64,000 nt of DNA, from positions 7,006,001 to 7,070,000 of the forward strand of contig CP053153.1 of assembly GCA_014607495.2 (NCBI GenBank), read 5' to 3'. The position numbers and the translations under genes were made by a program. Positions 13,433-26,557 of the stretch are shown here, in pieces. The notes beneath the pieces are model-generated. The model saw only the letters and a program-made list of their open reading frames with translations, did no database searches and was not told where the DNA came from. Every line of letters starts with the position of its first letter. Positions within the stretch are counted from its first letter, which is position 1. The DNA is from Carposina sasakii. Lineage: Eukaryota > Arthropoda > Insecta > Lepidoptera > Carposinidae.

Positions 13433-16400
13433 TATTTCACCTATATCTTTATAAAGCTACGAATTACGAACTTGCTATGACAGTTTAGCTTATGAAAAAT
13501 AAATGAATTAACCAACCATAAATAAAATATACAGTGCAATACACTAGTACCAGTTACATTTTACTAATCGAATCATGAATTGACAAAAACAATTTAATAA
13601 AATTATTTGGTAACAGATTCTTATTGTTATTATTGCTTTCGACGGACCGTGCGGTTACCGAAACGAATGGCTGAATAGTGGAGTTTCACAATTGAAAAAT
13701 GGACTTGCCCACTTACCTTTAAAGGCTTATTGCTACCTCATTTTGACACTTCATCAAATTGTAATTTTACAAATTGGTATGATTTAGATGATTTTATTCC
13801 GATAAGCATAAAATGTCATTAAAATTCAACCATAGTAAACATCATAGCCCACTATAGAGAACCTATTTCCAAAATTTGAAATTTGAATACACATGTTTAT
13901 TTTTCAAGTTTGTATGAACATACCTAAGTTGTGTAGGAATTCTCCATTGTAACCGAAGATTACTCGCAGGCGCAGCGGTATTCAGGATGCAGAGTCAAAC
14001 AGTGCAGTTGCTACGTAGAACTATTTATTTATCACTTATACAGTTAAAGCTGCTTCAGGCGATATACCATTCGGGAAAAGAAGCAGCAAGAAACCCGACT
14101 CGCCATAAATAGCTTATATAGCTGTTCTATATATAGTTTTTATATAGAACAGAGATCGAGCAGAGTACGAGTAACGTCTTAAAACTTCAAGTGTCTACAA
14201 CGGAGTGTCGAACATAATAGTTCTACTTTCATATTTATATTAACAATCTAGTCAATCCAACAACTTTTATATGTAAATGCAAACCGGAACTGTTCAAAGT
14301 TAATAATATCATATTAAATAGTTAATGTCTTAATATCTATGCCTATTATTCATATGCGTGATGTGGTGCAGTTTGTAGTTTGTAACACCATACTATCTGG
14401 AAAAATAAACATGTGATTTTGAGTCTGAAATTTTGTGGTTACATAGATTACTTTTAGTGGGTTATTCACATAGCTTTTCGCTTAACATGCCCCTTTTGTT
14501 ACACCCTGTATATTCTATGTTGAAAAGAAGTCGGCATGACTGTGAAGACGAAAATAAATCATCCAAACTCGCAGACAGCCCTTTATCAATTTTCATACAC
14601 CTAAACAAGAAGGGGTAATTTCGAAAACAAAAATACATCTTCAGAGTTTATTACGAGTATGTGTACCTATATGTACCTACATGAATTGTCTCTGCAAAAC
14701 AAATGTAAACATAGAGTAAAATATAGTTTTGGTAAGTAAAGTTATCGCGCTGTATCGCGTCGTAAGCGGAAAGGGCTGAAGTCGCTGTTTGTACCCTTCC
14801 CGCCAGGAAATATTATAGCCGAACGCAAAGTTATTTAACTTTGTCGAGGCCATTATTCGTGTTTTCACGTGCGATGGTGGTCCATTGTGTAAACTCGTGA
14901 TTGTGTAACAGTTATCTAAGATCGTACAACTATCAAATTTAAAGTAGTGGGTGGTAGAAGGAAGAGCCGATTGGTGTACTTTTACTTTACTACGAATATT
15001 GCCCGTGTTCTTCTAAAAGACATTTAAACAATAACGGTATTATTCCGCATCTATAAAAGAGACAATTTATTAATTAAATACTGCAAGTACCCATGTTTTG
15101 CAGACTTTCCTATTTTTTCCCTTTAAATAAGCTGTCGTCGGTACCATTGGGTACACGTCTCCCTAAAAATAAAATTATTATTTTCCTGTGGGTTAGTATT
15201 GACGTAAATGGGAGATTTTGCGTCATCACAATATTATTTTCTCCGAAATATTACGCATTTAAACTTTTTTGAATGTGTAAAAACATCAGGGACGTTACCA
15301 TTATGAACTCTTGAAGCAGGATTGTTTCCATTAAGCTATAACTTGTCGCAATTATGTACGATGGGATCCCGCCTAAAGATATCATAGCAATATCTACACA
15401 AGATTTAGGGCCGATTTTTCCAAACGACAGAATCCCGGCTGATATGGAAAAGGTGAACGAAAACATAGTAGCGGATGTGGTCCAATCCTCCTGACACCTA
15501 TTAAGCGGGCACAAGTCCTAACGACCGCCATTTAAGTATGACACCCGGCCAGAATTAGTAATGCTTTTTATTGTATTATCTGCAAGAAATATTTGTTAAA
15601 GTATTGAATACATACGACCGGATTGGAATATAATGTTTTGTGACAATAGTAGTAGTTTCTTTATTTATCTACCATAATTTTCTGCATGTGTCATTCCTCA
15701 ATTATGCTATTCTACATTCCCCAATTTGCTGTATTATATTTCAAAGTAGAAATTGATAAATCGAAACATTTTTTATTTATACAATGGTGTAATCATCCCG
15801 TCTTTGTTTTATTATTTGTTATAATGCTTCCTAGGTATCAAAGAAAAGACAGTATTAGAGCGGGCCACGGACTAAACCGCGAGAGGCGGATAATTTCTAA
15901 TATTTCTACCGCCTCTTGGAGTTAATACTATAATATATATTCTCAAGAAAATCCTCACAAAGAATTTCCGTCTCTCGAGGTCTCGAAAGCGACAATATGT
16001 GACCCTTATTTCCACAACACAATAATACCCCCACTGGCCATAATCGCGAGATTATCGACGGAAAAAGCAATTTTCTAGTCTATTTATACTTTAGATTTAT
16101 ACGGACTCTAACTATTCGTGTTTCTTTTGGGTTGAGTTGAGTAGCACGGGTTGAATCGAATTTATGATTTGCGATCTGCCTCTGTTTCCTCAAATAAAAC
16201 ACTATACCGAATTACTAATTTACCAAACATATGTAGAATTTTATTGCGAGTAGAGATGGGGTGTCATAAATATCTAGAACTTATCATAAAATTAAAACAA
16301 AGTGAAGTTTATTTATCCTACTCGTAACCAATTTTGGTATATGTCTCAGTTTATGAAACGCTGAAACAAACATTAAGTAAGTGCCCCAGTTTGTTCTAGT

Positions 16401-17142
16401 AATTACTTTATGAGACATATAGTTCCTACCATATTATATACCAAAACGTTTCACGCTTGAGAGATACTGAAAAGATTTTCATAGAAGACCTTTGCTTCGC
16501 TACTTATTATAGGTAAGCATACGCCCCGGGTATATTGGGAACTCATTAGAGTGAGTCGAACAACATAACCGCAAGTCATTGCGAGTTGCCGCAGTGAGCT
16601 TACGGTGTGATTCATCTCTGTAGTTACACCGCAGACGTGCCACATTTATTCCAATCACGTGTCTGTCTTGGAGCTTTTCTTAATTATTTTGCGGATGAAG
16701 ACTCAACGCTAATGCCTCGGTTTACTGCAATCACTGGCATCGATGTTTATGCTAATAGTTACTCAATAGTAATAACTGTTAATACAACTAAGTTATGTTA
16801 TCTATAAAGTTCGCCAATAGTAATTACGCTGACTGTTATAAAGGTAGGTTTATGGACGTAATTGCATTGTGTACACTTTGTAGTTTTACAGATGCTGACT
16901 CGGACATCCATCTCAATCGCAATTGATCGTTGTCGCCTCTATCGTTCCGGCTGTCGATGCTGACTTGTATACCTACTCCATTTTTAAATTATTGATTCAT
17001 TTCGAAGTTGTATTTTTGGCATACTCTGGTTTTGATTGACGCCAAAAATAAATAAGCATTCGTTTATATAAATCGATTTTATAGGGGTCAAATGAATTTT
17101 CTAAGAACGAATTAGAAGGAATTACAAATAATTTTTTACCAT
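13433..17142. repeat. Tandem unit, partial copy 3 (3.7 kb)
   Basis: Third copy, matching the first 3.7 kb of the unit and then breaking off abruptly. At 17143 the sequence switches to an unrelated repeat fragment. It carries the 26-bp insertion of copy 2 but keeps the 5 bp that copy 2 lost, so it is a mosaic of the other two. Substitutions not seen in the others occur near 15907, 16512 and 16619. Confidence 0.9.
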
Positions 17143-17332
17143 TGAGGTATACTTGAATCAACATCTGATGCTGCTGTGCTGATGGTCAAGCTACAGAACT
17201 TCTTAACGGTTAGGAGTTAGGGGACAGTACTGCAATTGGTCAATGGAAACTCTATAGGTATGTAGGGATAACGTGATATTTATACGGGTAGGTACTACTC
17301 CTGAGATGGTAACGATGAAACCCTTAAGTATA
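17143..17332. repeat. Inverted single unit of the intronic minisatellite repeat
   Basis: This is the reverse complement, with scattered mismatches, of 30121-30302, at the edge of the minisatellite in intron 1 of the AMP-binding enzyme gene. It starts exactly where the third 6.7-kb copy ends. It contains one 129-bp-type unit (GATGCTGCTGTGCTGATGGT) plus its flank (GGTAGGTACTACTCCTGAGA). Confidence 0.8.
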
Positions 17333-17914
17333 TAAACTAGCATCTATTTAAGTTCACAACGCATTAACACAACTAAAAACCGAGAAATAAACTGACTTAA
17401 AAAAAAGTCGGTTAGACTTCAAAAAACACAAACGACAAAAACTTTAATTAATTAACGTAACTAATTTATCTACGTAATACATATTAAATATCTAAATATA
17501 TTTAAATATATACAACTTAAGTTTATTGTACGTTCATTTCAGTTTGTATTTGGATAAACTGTGCGATAACTCAAATAACTTAAGCAGTTTACGATAATAA
17601 GTATATATTTATTCTCCTATCCACAAATACATAATCAACTAAGTCATTAAATTAGATGACAAAAAGTGGAATAGAACTGTCGACTGTCACCAATTAATTA
17701 CAGAGACGAGACTCGTCCAATCAATGTTCGGCTAAAGGATAAACCAGCTATCTCAGTTCTAATTAACTGTACCAAGGTTTTTCTTTCATCTTCAGTATCA
17801 AGATTAATTATAGTAAAAAGAATGCAGACATACGAATCTGATTGGACGAGAATATAATTCAGATTGTATTAGTTGTTCAATTTAGCACATTCATACAGTG
17901 ACGTGATTATACAT
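17333..17914. other. Unassigned AT-rich stretch
   Basis: No gene or complete element recognised. A short run near 17390-17425 (ACTTAAAAAAAAGTCGGTTA) resembles lepidopteran transposon tails. Confidence 0.4.
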
Positions 17915-18308
17915 ATACAGGGTGATTTTTGGTCGTCAACGTTCCCGAAAACTACGGAATCTCCTCATCATCACGATCATTTTTCTTTATGGAAGCATAC
18001 CTGGGAAGTGTCTGGTTTCCAAAATATTAGGGTCCAAAGTTGAGTAAATAGACTGCGTTTTTCTGCATAAATGCACATAGACGCGCGTAGCAGGATTTTT
18101 TCACGAAAAATAATTAATATCTGTCTATAAAAAAAACTAACATAAACACTAGACACTATAAATTTCGCACGATCAAGGAATTTAAAATTTTTTTTCAAAA
18201 AAAAAAAAAAATTTTTTCCCAGCATTTTTTTTGGCATAAACTTACTTTATTTCATGTATAGAATATGTACCCTTCGTTAAAGGCGGCCACAAAAAAACAC
18301 CCTGTATA
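17915..18308 (+). mobile_element. TIR element, family A (ATACAGGRTG ends), copy 1
   Basis: Ends are TATACAGGGTGATTTTTGG and, at the right, AAAACACCCTGTATA, imperfect terminal inverted repeats of about 18 bp. The body (GTCGTCAACGTTCCCGAAAA, ACTACGGAATC, TTTGGCATAAACTTACTTTA) recurs at 46051-46383, 52131-52524 and, reversed, 62134-62501. Partial copies are at 30016-30124 and, diverged and reversed, about 24558-24735. About 0.39 kb, no transposase: a MITE of unknown superfamily. The 86-codon reverse frame here comes from its poly-A/T tract. Confidence 0.8.
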
Positions 18309-19439
18309 TACCTATATAAAAAGGCATTTGATCGCGTGGATAACGATGTGCTCCTAATCAAACTACGCGACATAGGTTTCTCGCCAAAGATGGTTAGATT
18401 TTTTACTGACTATCTGCGCGATCGACAACAGTTTGTCCGGCATGGTTGCTACGTCTCTGCTCCATATCACACCAGGTCTGGAGTGACTCAGGGTTCAATA
18501 TTGGGTCCCCTCCTATTTGGAATAATGATTAATGACCTAGAGCTGGTCCTAAAGCACTCAAAGTGCCTGCTCTATGCAGACGATCTAAAGTTGGTGTACG
18601 GAGTTGAACAAAAAGCTGACTGTGAGTCGTTACAAGAGGACATCAACTCGGTATACCAGTGGAGCCATAGAAACAAGCTCCTTTTTAACACATCTAAGTG
18701 CTGTGTTATGACCTTCGGCCGCAAACACCGACCCTTGGATGGTCAGTATACTCTTGGAGTAGAACTAATTAAACGCGTCACCTTCATGAGGGACTTGGGA
18801 GTTGTATTCGACGACCGCCTCACTTTTCATGAGCACATGAAAAAACTTGCTTCTAGCTGTTTTCAGACTCTGGGCTTTGTGATCCGAAACTGCCGAGAGT
18901 TTGGGGATCCCAGGGTTATTAAACTCGTATATACCGCCTTGGTAAGGAGTAAGATAGAGAGCTCGTCTATAGTGTGGAATCCGTATGAGTGTACTTACGC
19001 CCTGCTTCTAGAGAAGGTCCAGAAGGCTTTCCTAAGATTTCTCTACAAGAAAACGTACGGGTATTACCCTTTCCTTTACCCTACAAAATTTCTACAAGGA
19101 GCCTTGGGTGTCAACTCTCTGGAAGTAAGGCGTAACCACAACCTCATGTTGACAGGCTGTCATGCTTTGCGTGGCGACTCCGATTGTCCGTTACTTGTCG
19201 AGCAACTGGTAAGACTGTTTGTCCCCGATATCCCTAAGATTTGCCTTAGACCTCGCCGGCACGCGCTACTGGCCGTCCCGCCAGCGCGTACGGTAGCTCA
19301 CAAAAACTCGCCACTTCTCCGCGCACTAACAATGCTAAATGCACTCTTGGCATCAGCACTAGAGTGTGATCTGTTTATGAGTGCATGGCCGTCTGTGAGT
19401 CGTGAGTGTCTGAGATACTGTGAGATGGTGAATGAGTGA
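18309..19439 (+). CDS. Non-LTR reverse transcriptase, C-terminal part
   Basis: The frame is open from the truncation and through 18336 to a TGA at 19437-19439; there is no true start because the 5' part is gone. Visible RT motifs in order are motif A (KAFDRVDNDVLL, with the catalytic Asp), motif B (TQGSILGPLLFG), the catalytic YADD box, and the conserved thumb region (LGVVFDDRLTFHEHMKKLAS). About 376 codons remain, with no stop or frameshift, so the insertion is fairly young. Without endonuclease it cannot mobilise itself. The type is Jockey/CR1-like; the exact clade is not resolved. Confidence 0.8.
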   Translation, partial: YLYKKAFDRVDNDVLLIKLRDIGFSPKMVRFFTDYLRDRQQFVRHGCYVSAPYHTRSGVTQGSILGPLLFGIMINDLELVLKHSKCLLYADDLKLVYGVEQKADCESLQEDINSVYQWSHRNKLLFNTSKCCVMTFGRKHRPLDGQYTLGVELIKRVTFMRDLGVVFDDRLTFHEHMKKLASSCFQTLGFVIRNCREFGDPRVIKLVYTALVRSKIESSSIVWNPYECTYALLLEKVQKAFLRFLYKKTYGYYPFLYPTKFLQGALGVNSLEVRRNHNLMLTGCHALRGDSDCPLLVEQLVRLFVPDIPKICLRPRRHALLAVPPARTVAHKNSPLLRALTMLNALLASALECDLFMSAWPSVSRECLRYCEMVNE

Positions 19440-19588
19440 GCATGAATGCCTATTTTTTTATCTGATATTTTAATGCACATTATACCTATAATTGTTAAAG
19501 TTAAATCATGATATCTACATTTCAAGGCGCATTGGCGCAAGCTGTAATGCTTTGTAATATGGTTATAAATAAATAAATAAATAAATAT
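18309..19588 (+). mobile_element. 5'-truncated non-LTR retrotransposon
   Basis: An RT frame followed by a 3' UTR of about 150 bp and a (TAAA)n tail at 19566-19588, the layout of Jockey/CR1-group LINEs. The 5' half (endonuclease and RT fingers) is missing and the element starts right after the family A TIR element. No target-site duplication was identified. Confidence 0.8.
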
Positions 19589-20557
19589 CAGCATTATTAC
19601 ATTAATATTTACTTTATTCTTATTTTGACTGTTTTATTTTCGCATCTCAATGTTATTATAAGATTTATTAATGGCAAATTTCCCAATGGTCAAATAGCCT
19701 ATCTAATAAAGCAGACAAAGTTAATGCGGTGTCTATCTTGATCAAGTTTGAGAGAAAAACAGCATCAAATTTAAGTTTATCCATTTAATACATAATAGTT
19801 ATAGTTACAACAGTAATAAAACTTAAAGATTAATATATTATATCGTGGATCTTCATATAAACGATAAAATACCTTATTATTAGTTAACAATTAGTATTTA
19901 GATACACCAACGTAATGTCGAGTGTGATAAACAAATAAAAATATTTGAACTCAAACTAATATCTCTTTTTACCTTAGCAATGGTATAATTTAATGAGAAT
20001 ATTATTAGATAGAATGGTACATATATTTGTGTCCGAAAACGACGATAGTCTTACATACTACGTGGTCAAATACTACTTTTGCTAATATAAATTAAATACA
20101 AAATTCATTGCTCATCAAATTTTCATAATAACTTAGTAAAACATGTAGGTAATACTAGTATTCTCGAAGTTTGTGTTTCAAAACCTGTGTCTCGTCGCTA
20201 ATGCATGCAAGTGTGTACAAAGTACCTATGCAACTTCTTCCAAGTTTCTTAGTTTGTTATTCTAATATTAAAGTTACTTACGTGCTTTCATATTTCACGT
20301 TTTCAACATTATTAACCTTTATTTTACAAGAACATGTAAATTTCCCAGCTCAAACCTTTTGAGCTGATATTTTTACCCAAAACCTTTTGAAACTAACCCT
20401 CAGAGGTACGTGTAAGTCTACGCTTACGTGCACGCATACGCATCCGGTGTGCTCGAGCCAAACGGAATGTAGTGTCAAACTTTCTGAACGGATTTATCAT
20501 GTTAATCTAATTTAAATTAAATGACAGATCTATTAATATTGTGGCATCTTTTAAAAC
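19589..20557. other. 3' flank of the AMP-binding enzyme gene
   Basis: No gene recognised. On the minus strand this lies just downstream of the enzyme's stop codon. An AATAAA on that strand near 20320-20325 could serve as its polyadenylation signal, which is inference only. Confidence 0.4.
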
Positions 20558-20793
20558 TTATTGCTTCATAAGTTCACCATTGCTATTATTGTTTTGTTCT
20601 TCATCGCGAATGGCGAAAGATGAAAGCGAAAACATGCGATTGTAGTTTTGCTTATTGGGCATAATACGTTGCGCAGATATAGCCATTTCACGGAGTTTCG
20701 ACCGATGTATTTTTCCGGTCGGCGTGATAGGGACCGTATCGATGAAGAATAACCCCCCGTGGAGGTGCTTGTGATCGTGTTCAGGGAATTTAT
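20558..20793 (-). CDS. AMP-binding enzyme, exon 11 (catalytic Lys, tail)
   Basis: Residues 499-576 and TAA. Contains PITPTGKIHRSKL with Lys 526, the residue that catalyses adenylation. A polar Asn-rich tail of about 40 residues follows and ends ELMKQ, with no PTS1 signal. Acceptor TTACAG|ATAAAT. Confidence 0.9.
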
Positions 20794-23700
20794 CTGTAAA
20801 CAAAAAATTGGGTTATTTTACGTGTAGGTACGAGTAGCATTCGATATAAGTAAATATCCATTTTACTGCTTCGGTATTTTTATACTCAAAAGGTTGTTGT
20901 TTGTGTTACGTTACTTAGATTGCTTTGAGTTCCAGCAACTATTTTTATATTATTAGATTAATATTTATTGGTCTAGCATTTCATGTAAGTAAAGATAAAT
21001 AGCTTTAAGCAAAGGACGTACCTATTATATTTTTACTTGGCCATGGGGTCTTACAGTAGCAAACAAGAATTTTACCTATCAGTGTAGATAATATTAATTT
21101 TATGAACAAATCTGAACGAACGGTTTTTGATTTTGTATTAAAATATTGTTTTACTTGTTATTTCACTTTGAAGTAAAATAATTACTAAACATAAATTATA
21201 TCTGAAAGCATTGTAATAAATAAAATTAAATAAACTTTATTTGTGAAACTTTACTGTGTACAATAAAGAATAAGAATAAATATAACAATCTTTTATTTGT
21301 AAATATGTTATTGATTTCAGTTTTTTATTATGCCTTATATCGATTGGATAATCGGTGTAAGACACAGGTGGCAGTTGGATGGATAAGAAACTAAAAAAAT
21401 AACAAACAAAAATTGCACAAAAAGCCGTAACTCTACATTTTGGCATTTATTTATTTATTTGGTATGTTTTTATAATTAAACATAACTTTAACATATCCTG
21501 AATCTATGTATATATACTTATTTTGCTAACATCAAACTTACTTCTGACCAAGCTGAAGATCTCTTCAGGGTCGACCTTGTCCCCATTTCTCCTGAGGATA
21601 GCAGCAGTCGCCATCTCCATAACGGACTCTTCAGGGACACCCACCACAAATGCGTCCTGGACCCCGGGGTGCTCTTTGATCACTGCTTCCAGTTCCAATG
21701 GTGCCACCTTAAAATAATAATTAAGATTTATAACAAGCTTTTAAACTATCTTTATAATGATTTTTATTTTTACTTTATAATGGTATAATGATTTACAGAA
21801 TTGCTTACCCATAATCCCCTGTATCTTATTATTAGTCGCTTTCTTTCCACGAAATAGTAGTCATTAGTCTCGTCCTTGTAAAATATGTCCCCGGTCTTGA
21901 ACCAACCGTCAGAACTCCACACTTTGGCTGTTTCTTCGGGGTTGTTTAAATAGCCCTAAAAATAAGTAAAATATTATAAAATAAATATATACTTACATGC
22001 ATATGGACACTGATATCCCGAAATGGACAGTCAGAACTGAAGGGTCTGAGAGAAGATCCCACATCCACGTTTAGAATTACGGGGACAGATGTAAATGATC
22101 AGTGACAAGACGTTACTATATAAAATGAAGTTTCAAATATTTAGTTTGGGCGATCATAAATAATACTTAGCGATCTTAATCGCAAGTAACTACGCTTGTC
22201 TTCCTTATATCTAACTTCTTATAATTAAAAGGTTGACTGTAGGAACCTAAATCACTTTATTTACATTAAACCTATAAGTAATTGCCTTAAATTACGTGCT
22301 TTGAGTGTTATCTCCAGTTATTCACAAAAAGACGTATCAACTCATGAAACTTTAAACCATGCTCAGATTTTAATGAAATTGTTCCTGGTAATTGAAACAA
22401 CTTGCCATTACCTTCGAAACTAATAAATTATTTTGCGACGAAAACGATCACCCGTTTCAAGCGCACAAAGGAAGAAAGTTATTTATCAATAGTTGTGTTA
22501 TAAATTGAGTTATAAAGTGTGATAAAGTAGGTATCTTAAAGTACCTACGAGGGCTATTCTGTATGAGATATTATGCTCTTTGGGTTAGAATATAATTGTA
22601 TAAATTATTCTACCAACATGAACATGACGTCAAATTATAGTAAAGTCAAAGGACAAATCCCGGTTGTGAATTGTGACATTTAAAAGAAACGACTCTATGT
22701 GTAAATTCTATGTACATAATTTTTTGATGATAATTACCGAAAAGAAAACGTCAGACTCCGCCTTCATGTAAAGTTCTCCATTTTGATGTGTTTTTGTGAT
22801 TTCATTTCCATCATCGTCGACGAGCTAAAACAGTACGTAAATAAATATTACCATTAGATTATTCGCTTCATGAAATGCGTAATAGGAAATCTTCCATTAC
22901 TCTCAATAAAGTGTGACAGTTATTATGAATTTTCCGCTATTTATTTCGTTTCATACAATTTTTATTTGTAATAATAGAAATTGATATTGTTTTCTGGAAA
23001 CAAAGCCATCAGTTACCTTAATTTGATATTATTTGTAGGATTGTATTTGAATTAACTTACTTTGTACTGGTAGTTCGTAAAGGGTTTTCCCACTGAACCA
23101 ATCGGAGTCTCTGGTCTGAAGTCAAATGCTGGCACAAATATCTCCGACATCGAATAAATGAGGTATAAGAACCCATCACATTTGGACTGAAAATATATGT
23201 CAAAGTGTATTGATAACCAGGCAAGACAAGTTAAATTGAATATGCATAAAAATCTTTATAAAATTAGTATAAAAGCAGATTTTGATACAACCTAGAACAG
23301 AGCCCATTTCTAAGGAATTACCTGGAACTTTTTTACTAAATTGGTGTCGATACTGCTGCCACTGATGGCCACATATGTGAAGCATTTAAGATCGCAAAAA
23401 TCTCCCACTCCATCGATAAACTTTCCGAGTAAAAATGGCGCCCAAGCAGTTACGTCAGGCTGAAAAAATAAGAGTAAATATTACAGTTTGCAGTGGGCCA
23501 ATAATACGAGTATGTAGGAGTGATTTTATGTATAAATAGGTAATCTAATAACACATCGACGTATTTTTCGAACTTAGAATTTTAGAATCCGTTTATTGTG
23601 ACTCCGCCTATATTGACCCACCGCTTATAATGACGCAATTATACAACGAATTTTGGTTTTCATAATTAATATATAGGTATATATATGGCGCTTATCCCAA

Positions 23701-26526
23701 ATAGCCTTTCACCCCTCGATATGACTATTTTATTTAGTTTTAATGACGAACAGTCGCAATATTGGTTGATTCCCAGCGACTTTTGGTTTTGGATTGAGGT
23801 TTTTTCACTAGACAACACGGCCACAACAACGATACGGCTTTTTTGGAAGCAAAAATGTATTGGATAGTATAGTATGGCTCGTTTTTCCACTAGGCGACAC
23901 ACGACACGGCCTCCCATACTAGATGACGAAAGGTCGTGATCGTGTCGTTGTTGTGTCGTTTAGTGGAAAATTACCCAATCTCAGCAATTGACACTTGAAT
24001 TTCTAGCTTGATCTACACAAGTACATATACATAATATAGTTTTTTTTTTATAAAAGGTTTTGTATGACCTCCGCTTATTACCTATTTACGTGTTCGTCAA
24101 TTCCCTTCGATGTCATTCTAAACGGATTCCACTGTATTTGGACTATGAAAGCTACAATGGTATTGTATACATGGATTGTGTTTTAAATTTAGATAGTGAG
24201 TCTAAATATACTTTGACATGACTTTCACTATATCTTGATATATATATCTTCTGTTCGTGTGTTTGTAATGGATTTCCTTCTAAACGGCTGGACAGATTTT
24301 GATGAATTTTTTTGTGTGTGTTCAAGTGGGTTTGAGAATAGTTTAGATTCACAATTCGGTCAACTAAATAATGTTTTTGAACTCCATATGCGTGGACTGT
24401 AGAAAAAACAAACTGTCGTTGACCGAATTGTAAATCTAAACTATTCTCGAACCCACTTAAATACACACACAAAATTTCATCAAAATCGTTTCAGCCGTTT
24501 AGAAGGAGTTCAATTACAAACATAGGAATAAAAAATTGCTGGGAACGAATCAAAAGATTGGTGTCCAGTGTTTGTGTTAGTTTTTTTATAGACAGTTTTA
24601 AATATTTTTTTATGAAAAATGTTTGGTACATATGTTTACATGCATTTATGAAAAAAAAAAAACGCAACCTAATAACTCAACTTTGACCATAAAACATTCT
24701 GTAGATAGAACCTTTTACATAGGATCCGGCAGACTGCGCTGCAATCGTTGTGTCGAATATTCAAAGTATACTTTATAGGTAGTTTCAGTTACGCCCGGTA
24801 TATGGTTGTTACGAGTATATCTCGGAAATGTTTAGATTCACAAATAATGTTTTATAACGGTCCAGATTGTTGCAGCTTATTTCAGAAAGTTTGTATTTAA
24901 TGTGTGAAATGTGGGACAGGAATTAAATAATCTTACCTTATACTTATTGATCATTCCAACTAACAGTTGTGGTGATAATGGAACTGAACACTGGAGTCTT
25001 GATACTTTCCTCAAAGGTGTTGAAGAAAAGTGTAACAAAGCTGAGAGCCACTGGAGAGTTGCCATCGAAAGAACCAATTGAATATTGGCTGTAAAAGGTC
25101 CCCTGAAAATGTGTGATAAAATAGTTGTAGCTATTTCTTTCCTTATACTAGATTCTATAGGTACATAGATTTAAATGTACCTATATAGTTTATCTGACAG
25201 AAGAAAGACCAAAGTGACAGATATCGACAGGAGTAAGTGGGTTCTCGATTGGAGACCATGCCTCGACAAGCGCAGTATTGGACGTCCTACGACAAGATGG
25301 ACCGAGGACTTGAAGATAGCGGCTGGTAGAAACTAGATAGCAAAACGGGGGAATGAGCCTTGTGGCATGCCAGAGCATCTATAATAATACACACATATAC
25401 ATCAGATTATATTGTAGTTAGAGGGGGTTTTTGTCCATAATCACCACGCTGGGCAGGCGGGTTGGTGACCGCAGTGTGATTTTCGGACTATGTCTTATGA
25501 TAACCACAGATAGACATGGGGTATAATAATAGTGTCATATTATTATAGTATAAAATTAGGTTATAGATATAAAGAAGATTAATATCAGAATCTTGTTGAA
25601 TATAACCTAAAACCTACCACCAAGCACATAATCCATGAATTAAAGTAGCATAGGATATGACTACCACTTTCGGACGTCCTGTAGTCCCACTGGTAAGTGC
25701 AAGTAGTGCAGGGATTTCTGAATGATTGAATTCGGCAGGTCTGAAAATATAATATACCTCTTAAATTATGTAAGTCATTGTTTTTTTTAATACATGAAAA
25801 AATTTAAGATATATTTTTTCCCCGATTCAGAAAACTTAATTAGTCTAAAAACGTTCTGGAGATTATTCCCCAGAACCTATTTACCATTTAACAACCTATT
25901 TAACATTGCAGATATGAAAATTTCAAAATTACTGGCTATAGGTAGGCATTTATGACACTGTGAATTTACTAATGTTGTAAATAGCGCCTTACACGGTAGT
26001 GATCATTGAGGACACATTTACAACATATCATGCGTTGGTACATGAACTGGCAACCTTATGGACGCCGTGTACCTACTATCAATTACGAGAAACTCGTATT
26101 CGTAGTAGAAAAACATGCAAATGCTTACCATAGGCACAATATATGTGATATATGTTTTATTCTTAAATACTTTTATTTATTTATTTTTTATCTGTATGTA
26201 TAGTATTGTATTGTATTTTATCTATCTATATTTATATACTTACATTATAATAAATGTAAAGATATGTTTTGATTTTATAGTTTACCCAATTAACCAGCAG
26301 GTTAATTGTATAAATAGCTTGTGCATTTATGTAGTTACCATATTGAAAATTTGATTTATATTTTATAGTGTATTCTGGAACACTAATATACGGGTCCAGC
26401 TGAAAACCAGCGCTGCAGGCCATCTGTTTTGGTCTGCAGCTGTATGCTGAGCTGGGTCCATTTCAGCATAATTATGTTTTTCTGTTTGGCTGTATTGTGA
26501 AACATTTTTGAATGCTGAATAAATAA

Positions 26527-26557
<31 letters not shown>

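Noticed and set aside
17977..18237. 86-codon minus-strand frame
   Set aside because: Lies wholly within the family A TIR element and passes through its poly-A/T tract; equivalent frames are broken in the other copies.
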